Source: Lachnospiraceae bacterium
GTDB taxonomy: Bacteria > Bacillota > Clostridia > Lachnospirales > Lachnospiraceae
DNA length: 5,041 nt
Direction of reading: 5' to 3'
Assembly (NCBI GenBank): GCA_017443685.1
Contig: JAFSYD010000279.1
Coordinates: forward strand, 1 to 5,041
This document shows positions 1-5,041 of the stretch, piece after piece (position 1 is the first letter of the stretch; each line of letters opens with the position of its first letter). The notes under the pieces are model-generated. The model made no database searches. It was not told the origin of the DNA and saw only the letters and a program-made list of their open reading frames with translations. The position numbers and the translations under genes were made by a program.

Positions 1-1834
1 ACGGAACATACAGTCGCTTCACAACCGACAACCCCGTCAGATCAATATATACCCTTCCTCCACTATAATAATTCGGATTATAGGAAAACAATTTTTTCTC
101 AATTTTTCCGGTCGATGCAGAAACGTAATATACACCCGCTTGTACAACCGTATTCGAACCATCTTGGGATTCTTGTCCCGCCACCTCATATACGTTGACA
201 AATTCTGCATCCACCGTAACATTCGACGAAGGCATCGTGAATGTCAGCTCACTCGCTCCTGTTCTCGCATCCGTCTCCGAAAAAACAACATTCGATACCT
301 CTGTCCCTTGTGCATCTTTTACGGTATAGCTTAAAACACGGCAATTCGAATCCGGAGTCAATGTTACAGAAGCATTAGCACCTGCTTTTGCAGACGATGC
401 AGAAGCACTTATACTTCCTCCCGTTACTGCTTCCGTCGTGACCGTATACTCTTCTTCCTGTTTTTTTGTCTCCTCCTGCGCAGTCGAAGCACTGTCGGAA
501 GAACCGCTGTCCGTGGAACCGCTGCTCGATGAACTTTCCGCCGTCCCGCTATCCGTCGTCCCTGAAGAACCTGCTTCACCCGATGAACCTGCCGCGCTTG
601 AAGTCCCCGACGAGCCGCTCGAAGTCCCCGTGGAACTGCTGCCGGACGAACTCGACGAACTGCTTGACGAACTTGACGAGCTCGACGAACCGCTGTTCAC
701 CATGATGCCGTCCGCGGTTGCCTGTGTGGACGCCGTATTTGCTGCTGCCGCATTCTGCTGCCCCGCTGCATTCGCCGCATTCTCCTGCTCCACGTTCTGC
801 CCCAGGACGTTCTCTTCCGCGTCAGCCTGATTCCCGGGCTGTTGTTGGCCCGCGCCCTGCGCCGCATTCTGCGCACCATCAGCGTTCTGCCCTGCGGCAC
901 CGTTGGCGTTCTGACCAGCCGCAGCATCGGCATTCTGTCCGTCCACCTGTCCGTCAGCGCCCTGCGCTTGGGCATTCTCTTCTGCTGCCGCGCCATCCTG
1001 CTGCCCTTCAGCGCCTTCCGCCGCATCCACCGGCACTGTTGCCTGTTCGGGATCCTCCCCACGGTCTATCGCCTGCTGGATCTTTTCCGCCCTCTCGACG
1101 ACCTTCTCCGCGGACATGCCTGTTTCCTCGGCGACACGGGAAAGCACCTCCGGATTCGACGCTAACTGCGTGATCACGAAGCTCGGCAGAGTGTTGACAT
1201 CGAATTTCTCGACCGTAAAGGTGATGCTGTCCTGTCCCTCCTCCTCGTTATGGAAATAGGTCTTGATCGACTCGCCGGCATTTACTTCGATCTCACGCTG
1301 TCCGCCCGTTTGCGGATTGGTCGAGAGCACATGCACCTTTCCCGAGGTCAGGTGCAGCTCCGTAACACCCGATGCCTTGTTGACCGTGATATACCCGGAG
1401 GTTCCGCGGATGCCGACCAGCGTCGTGCTCGTCTCCACATCAAATTCCTCATCTGCCGCCAGCTTCTCGGTCGTATAGAAAAACAGCCCGCCATCCGTCA
1501 GATTCACCTTAAGCTTCTTCCCATCCTGATTGAACTCGGCGCGGCTATCCTCATCCAAGCCCACCGCCTTCGTCGCATCCAGACCGATGTCCACCGAGCT
1601 TTCATCCCCGGTCGATATGGCGTTGCCATTGTGCAGCATCATATCCTCACGCAGCGTTGCTTCCTGGCCGTTCGCTTCCAGCTTCACCTCACCGATGTAG
1701 TTCAAAAGCTTCATCGTCGTTGCCGTCAGGTCTTCTTTCTTTCCGCAGCCGTTAAAAAGAAGCGTTGCCGATACCATCGCAAGCACTAGCATATAAGCTG
1801 TAATCTTTTTCATTGTAAATACTTTTCGTTTCAT
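1..1834 (-). CDS. FecR-domain surface lipoprotein with Ser-rich stalk and InlB-like repeat (3' end outside window)
   Basis: The reading frame is open from ATG at 1834 to the window edge, giving 611 codons with no stop. Residues 1-30 form a signal peptide: basic start (MKRK, then KK), hydrophobic stretch, and a lipobox-like LFNGC whose Cys30 would be the lipidation site. Asn at -2 and Phe at -3 are atypical, so lipidation is likely but unproven. Residues about 45-195 match the FecR domain family, with GEVKLEANG near the start, TTLVGIRGTSGYITV in the middle and LTSGKVHVLS near the end. Residues about 271-372 are an Ala/Gln/Asn/Gly-rich linker. Residues 381-452 are a Ser/Gly/Thr stalk with 15 consecutive serines at 383-397. 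Residues about 462-545 resemble a divergent InlB B-repeat, with GGSISASASSAKAG early and FTMPSSNVTVDAEF at the end. The tail after 546 is unrecognised. The upstream ATG is preferred over the in-frame ATG at 1813 because only it has a Shine-Dalgarno site. The protein is probably displayed on the outer face of the membrane. Its partner is unknown, and no sigma factor or TonB system is visible beside it, so a classical FecR anti-sigma role is not supported. Confidence 0.9.
   Translation of the reverse strand, partial: MKRKVFTMKKITAYMLVLAMVSATLLFNGCGKKEDLTATTMKLLNYIGEVKLEANGQEATLREDMMLHNGNAISTGDESSVDIGLDATKAVGLDEDSRAEFNQDGKKLKVNLTDGGLFFYTTEKLAADEEFDVETSTTLVGIRGTSGYITVNKASGVTELHLTSGKVHVLSTNPQTGGQREIEVNAGESIKTYFHNEEEGQDSITFTVEKFDVNTLPSFVITQLASNPEVLSRVAEETGMSAEKVVERAEKIQQAIDRGEDPEQATVPVDAAEGAEGQQDGAAAEENAQAQGADGQVDGQNADAAAGQNANGAAGQNADGAQNAAQGAGQQQPGNQADAEENVLGQNVEQENAANAAGQQNAAAANTASTQATADGIMVNSGSSSSSSSSSSSSSSSGSSSTGTSSGSSGTSSAAGSSGEAGSSGTTDSGTAESSSSSGSTDSGSSDSASTAQEETKKQEEEYTVTTEAVTGGSISASASSAKAGANASVTLTPDSNCRVLSYTVKDAQGTEVSNVVFSETDARTGASELTFTMPSSNVTVDAEFVNVYEVAGQESQDGSNTVVQAGVYYVSASTGKIEKKLFSYNPNYYSGGRVYIDLTGLSVVKRLYVP
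200..451 (-). other. Divergent InlB-like repeat domain in the lipoprotein
   Basis: Residues about 462-545 follow the pattern of the divergent InlB B-repeat / Flg_new_2 family: a GGS-I-x-A start, an AKAG-A-VTLTPD turn, a central SYTVKDAQGTEV strand, and a closing FTMPSSNVTVDAEF. Such domains are small beta modules found in secreted and cell-wall proteins of Firmicutes. Its DNA is clearly less GC-rich than the rest of the gene, with many GTA, ACA, GCA and TCT codons where the upstream part prefers GCG, ACG and CTG. Family membership is recognised by eye, not by a profile search. Confidence 0.7.
479..694 (-). repeat. Serine-rich stalk with 15-serine run
   Basis: Residues 381-452 are almost entirely Ser, Gly, Thr, Ala and Asp, with 15 consecutive serines at 644-688. 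The serines are written with mixed codons (TCG, TCA, TCC, AGC, AGT), so the run is not a simple one-codon slippage tract, although TCGTCG/TCGTCA units recur. Such stretches commonly act as flexible, sometimes glycosylated spacers that hold a domain away from the membrane. The spacer role is inferred from composition. On the plus strand the same bases create a long spurious Glu/Leu/Pro-rich frame. Confidence 0.8.
720..1024 (-). repeat. Imperfect GQNA-type Ala/Gln/Asn/Gly-rich repeats
   Basis: Residues about 271-372 of the lipoprotein are dominated by Ala, Gln, Asn, Gly and acidic residues. The motif (G)QNA recurs irregularly: GQNAD, GQNAN, GQNAD, QNAAQ, GQNVE, QQNAA. In DNA the units share a CATTCTG or GTTCTG core on the plus strand. 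It is low-complexity linker sequence between the FecR domain and the serine stalk and looks like a repeat-expansion region whose length may vary between strains. No specific fold is recognised. Confidence 0.7.
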
Positions 1835-1840
1835 GTGGGA

Positions 1841-1849
1841 CTTCCTTCC
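1841..1849 (-). promoter_or_regulatory. Ribosome-binding site deciding the lipoprotein start
   Basis: The minus strand reads GGAAGGAAG, one mismatch from AAGGAGG in its core, ending six bases before the ATG at 1834. The alternative in-frame ATG at 1813 has no such sequence before it, so the upstream start is chosen. Confidence 0.65.
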
Positions 1850-1877
1850 AAAAATTTCCTCGTTTCCCGACGGTCAG

Positions 1878-1905
1878 ATTGTAACATAATCGTAACATTT
1901 TTCAA
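1878..1905 (-). promoter_or_regulatory. Sigma-A promoter of the lipoprotein gene
   Basis: The minus strand shows -35 TTGAAA (1900-1905), a 16-bp spacer, and -10 TACAAT (1878-1883) preceded by TGT, which makes it an extended -10. Initiation would fall near 1871, giving a leader of about 37 bases. The promoter lies downstream of the clpB terminator, so the lipoprotein gene is a separate transcription unit. Two direct copies of ATGTTAC occupy the spacer and -10 with an 11-bp period. Confidence 0.7.
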
Positions 1906-1945
1906 GTGCAAAACTGCATAATATTCACCGCATTTGCAGCAAAAA

Positions 1946-2092
1946 GTTACTGTTCAGCCCCGAGCCACGCACTTGCTGCGTGGCTGCGGGCAGAAAAACT
2001 GAAGTTTACAGGCCGCATCGGTATTTTCCATGGCGTAAGCCCACCGATGCGGCGTTGCAATTCGGCGCATTGGTAATGCGCTGAATTGTAAC
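1946..2092. mobile_element. Candidate miniature inverted-repeat element built of three hairpins
   Basis: The ends are imperfect 13-bp inverted repeats, GTTACTGTTCAGC at 1946-1958 and GCTGAATTGTAAC at 2080-2092, matching at 11 of 13 positions. Immediately outside both ends is the direct repeat AGCAAAAA (1938-1945 and 2093-2100), as expected of a target-site duplication. Inside, three hairpins tile the element. The first is a perfect 9-bp stem, AGCCACGCA with TGCGTGGCT (1963-1985). The second is a perfect 11-bp stem, GCCGCATCGGT with ACCGATGCGGC (2012-2053), with a small GGC-GTAA-GCC hairpin in its loop. The third is an 18-bp stem with a GGT loop (2054-2092) that uses two G-U pairs in plus-strand RNA. 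There is no coding capacity, so any movement would need a transposase in trans. It could instead be an immobile palindromic repeat or a structured RNA. Confidence 0.55.
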
Positions 2093-2095
2093 AGC

Positions 2096-2125
2096 AAAAA
2101 AGATCCCCGCCTAAGCAGGGACCTT
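2096..2125 (-). terminator. Intrinsic terminator of clpB
   Basis: Starting 28 bases after the clpB stop, the minus strand forms a stem of 9 bp (11 with flanking A-U pairs): GGTCCCTGC, loop TTAG, GCGGGGATC, with two G-U pairs, followed directly by six T residues. The T tract partly coincides with the right-hand direct repeat of the neighbouring hairpin element. It should separate clpB from the lipoprotein gene. Confidence 0.85.
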
Positions 2126-2152
2126 CCTTTTAACGTTCGTTACCCGATCCGA

Positions 2153-4725
<2,573 letters not shown>

Positions 4726-4729
<4 letters not shown>

Positions 4730-4824
4730 AACCAGCGCCCTCCTCTCTGCTGCTTTTCTCTTGTCGGGACACGTATCCCGGCATTCGTCAGATAAAAGAA
4801 AAAGCCCGCAACCGGACTTTTCAT
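4726..4824 (-). CDS. Putative 32-residue clpB leader peptide, stop overlapping clpB start
   Basis: The ORF begins ATG at 4824 with a perfect AAGGAGG (4831-4837) six bases upstream, a better site than that of clpB. It encodes 32 residues, MKSPVAGFFFYL then TNAGIRVPTREKQQRGGRWL. Its TGA stop shares bases with the clpB ATG (ATGA, 4729-4726), the classic arrangement for translational coupling. The N-terminal half is hydrophobic and the C-terminal half basic; no known domain is recognised. FFFY is encoded by the U-rich tail of a hairpin, so the peptide sequence may matter less than the act of translation. With the proposed promoter the transcript would begin only about 15 bases before the start codon. 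The ORF could also be fortuitous. The combination of a strong ribosome-binding site and an exact overlap argues for translation. Confidence 0.5.
4739..4744 (-). promoter_or_regulatory. clpB ribosome-binding site, inside the leader ORF
   Basis: AGGAGG on the minus strand ends nine bases before the clpB ATG. It lies within codons 27-29 of the upstream 32-codon ORF, so ribosomes finishing that ORF would pass over it. This supports the start at 4729 over longer in-frame options. Confidence 0.8.
4794..4822 (-). terminator. Hairpin with U-rich tail in clpB leader (possible attenuator or thermosensor)
   Basis: On the minus strand AAAAGTCCG (4821-4813), loop GTTG, and CGGGCTTTT (4808-4800) form a 9-bp stem with one G-U pair, followed by T, C and TTTT. 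It looks like a short intrinsic terminator but lies between the clpB promoter and clpB, beginning at the last base of the leader ORF start codon. Possible roles are conditional termination, masking of the leader start codon until heat melts the A-U-rich base, or neither. The G/C core is only five pairs, so termination would be partial at best. A second hairpin, CGGGAT-ACGT-GTCCCG, lies at 4765-4780. Confidence 0.45.
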
Positions 4825-4830
4825 TATCTT

Positions 4831-4837
4831 CCTCCTT
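4831..4837 (-). promoter_or_regulatory. Strong ribosome-binding site of the leader ORF
   Basis: AAGGAGG on the minus strand is six bases from ATG at 4824 and about 105 bases from the clpB start. It is therefore positioned for the leader ORF and not for clpB. It lies almost at the predicted 5' end of the transcript. Confidence 0.65.
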
Positions 4838-4846
4838 GCAAAAGGT

Positions 4847-4875
4847 ACTATAACACAATTATTAGCACTCGTCAA
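4847..4875 (-). promoter_or_regulatory. Sigma-A promoter of clpB
   Basis: The minus strand has -35 TTGACG (4870-4875), exactly 17 bp of spacer, and -10 TATAGT (4847-4852) preceded by TGT (extended -10). Transcription should start near 4839. The -35 and the first part of the spacer lie inside the CIRCE operator, so bound repressor would block RNA polymerase directly. Confidence 0.85.
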
Positions 4876-4888
4876 GAGAGAGTGCTAA
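4862..4888. promoter_or_regulatory. CIRCE operator (HrcA-binding site)
   Basis: The sequence is TTAGCACTC, nine bases, GAGTGCTAA, a perfect match to the CIRCE consensus of 9-bp arms with a 9-bp spacer. In Firmicutes HrcA binds this element and represses chaperone genes until heat shock. It overlaps the clpB -35 box. In Bacillus CIRCE usually controls groE and dnaK, while clpB, where present, is often under CtsR; no CtsR heptamer repeat (GGTCAAA type) is seen here. Confidence 0.95.
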
Positions 4889-4919
4889 TAATTTCTCAAA
4901 ACCTTTTTCCGGATTGAAC

Positions 4920-4931
4920 AGTTTGCAAACT
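4920..4931. repeat. 12-bp perfect palindrome upstream of clpB
   Basis: AGTTTGCAAACT is its own reverse complement. It is nested at the left foot of a wider inverted repeat, AACAGTT (4917-4923) with AACTGTT (4940-4946). It sits about 45 bp upstream of the clpB -35 box, a position suitable for a regulator, but no known operator family is recognised. Confidence 0.4.
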
Positions 4932-4938
4932 AACTAAG

Positions 4939-5041
4939 GAACTGTTACAGAATTATCTTTCATTTTGGCTTGTCTTCACACTCATCTGCTTCATCGAAAA
5001 AATCTTGACGTAGCCCGCTACGCCTGCGATTTTTCGATTTG
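4939..5041. repeat. Palindromic intergenic block, truncated by window edge
   Basis: This stretch has no gene. ATCGAAAAAATC (4993-5004) pairs with GATTTTTCGAT (5028-5038), and inside it CGTAGC (5009-5014) pairs with GCTACG (5017-5022), giving a nested palindrome. The left edge GAACTGTTAC (4939-4948), read on the minus strand, matches the terminal GTTACTGTTC of the element at 1946-2092 at 8 of 10 positions. From memory, not verified, similar blocks recur between genes of Lachnospiraceae. It could be a second dispersed repeat, a structured RNA, or the 3' region of an upstream gene. Confidence 0.4.

Noticed and set aside
438..830. Plus-strand frame of 130 codons rich in Glu, Leu, Pro and Val.
   Set aside because: It is the antisense reading of the Ser-rich and Ala-rich codons of the minus-strand lipoprotein gene and has no ribosome-binding site or recognisable domain.
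697..1789. Several other open frames on both strands (697-1062 minus, 718-1173, 842-1165 and 1250-1789 plus).
   Set aside because: They all lie within the lipoprotein coding region, are rich in Arg, Pro and His as expected of out-of-frame GC-rich DNA, and match nothing recognisable.
1935..2100. CRISPR array or riboswitch in the gap after clpB.
   Set aside because: The hairpins differ from each other and there are no regularly spaced direct repeats. The inverted ends and flanking direct repeats fit a palindromic element better.
4730..4858. Longer ClpB reading frame starting at a TTG at 4858 (901 residues).
   Set aside because: That start lies between the -35 and -10 boxes, upstream of the expected transcript start. 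The extra 43 residues do not resemble ClpB, and the ATG at 4729 has its own AGGAGG and the family N-terminus.

Overview
The window looks like chromosomal DNA from a Gram-positive, low-to-mid GC member of the Clostridia, most likely Lachnospiraceae. The evidence is a Firmicutes-type ClpB under a CIRCE/HrcA operator, strong AAGGAGG ribosome-binding sites, sigma-A promoters with extended -10 boxes, and a lipoprotein ending in a divergent InlB-like repeat. The family assignment is inference. Everything recognisable as a gene lies on the minus strand, so the biological order runs from high to low coordinates.

Right end (4890-5041): no gene. It holds a palindrome-rich intergenic block: a nested hairpin at 4993-5038, a GAACTGTTAC motif at 4939-4948, and a perfect 12-bp palindrome at 4920-4931. 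It leads into the clpB control region.

clpB control region (4726-4888): a perfect CIRCE operator (4862-4888) physically contains the -35 box of a near-consensus promoter (-35 4870-4875, -10 4847-4852). Just downstream is a strong ribosome-binding site followed by a previously unannotated 32-codon leader ORF (4726-4824). Its stop overlaps the clpB start as ATGA. A hairpin with a U-rich tail begins at the leader ORF's own start codon, so a second control layer (attenuation, thermosensing or translational coupling) may sit under the HrcA layer.

clpB (2153-4729): a complete, intact 858-residue ClpB disaggregase, followed by an intrinsic terminator (2096-2125). It appears to form a single-gene heat-shock unit apart from the leader ORF.

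Intergenic gap (1835-2152): besides the terminator it contains a 147-bp element (1946-2092) tiled by three hairpins. The element is bounded by imperfect 13-bp inverted repeats and flanked immediately by 8-bp direct repeats (AGCAAAAA), the anatomy of a miniature inverted-repeat element. Next comes a sigma-A promoter (1878-1905) for the following gene.

Left part (1-1834): a long gene that runs off the left edge (611 codons seen). It encodes a probable lipoprotein with a FecR domain, an Ala/Gln/Asn/Gly-rich linker, a 15-serine run in a Ser-rich stalk, and a divergent InlB-like repeat domain. GC content falls from about 62% to about 44% at the border of the last domain. It is transcribed separately from clpB, and no functional link between the two is visible.
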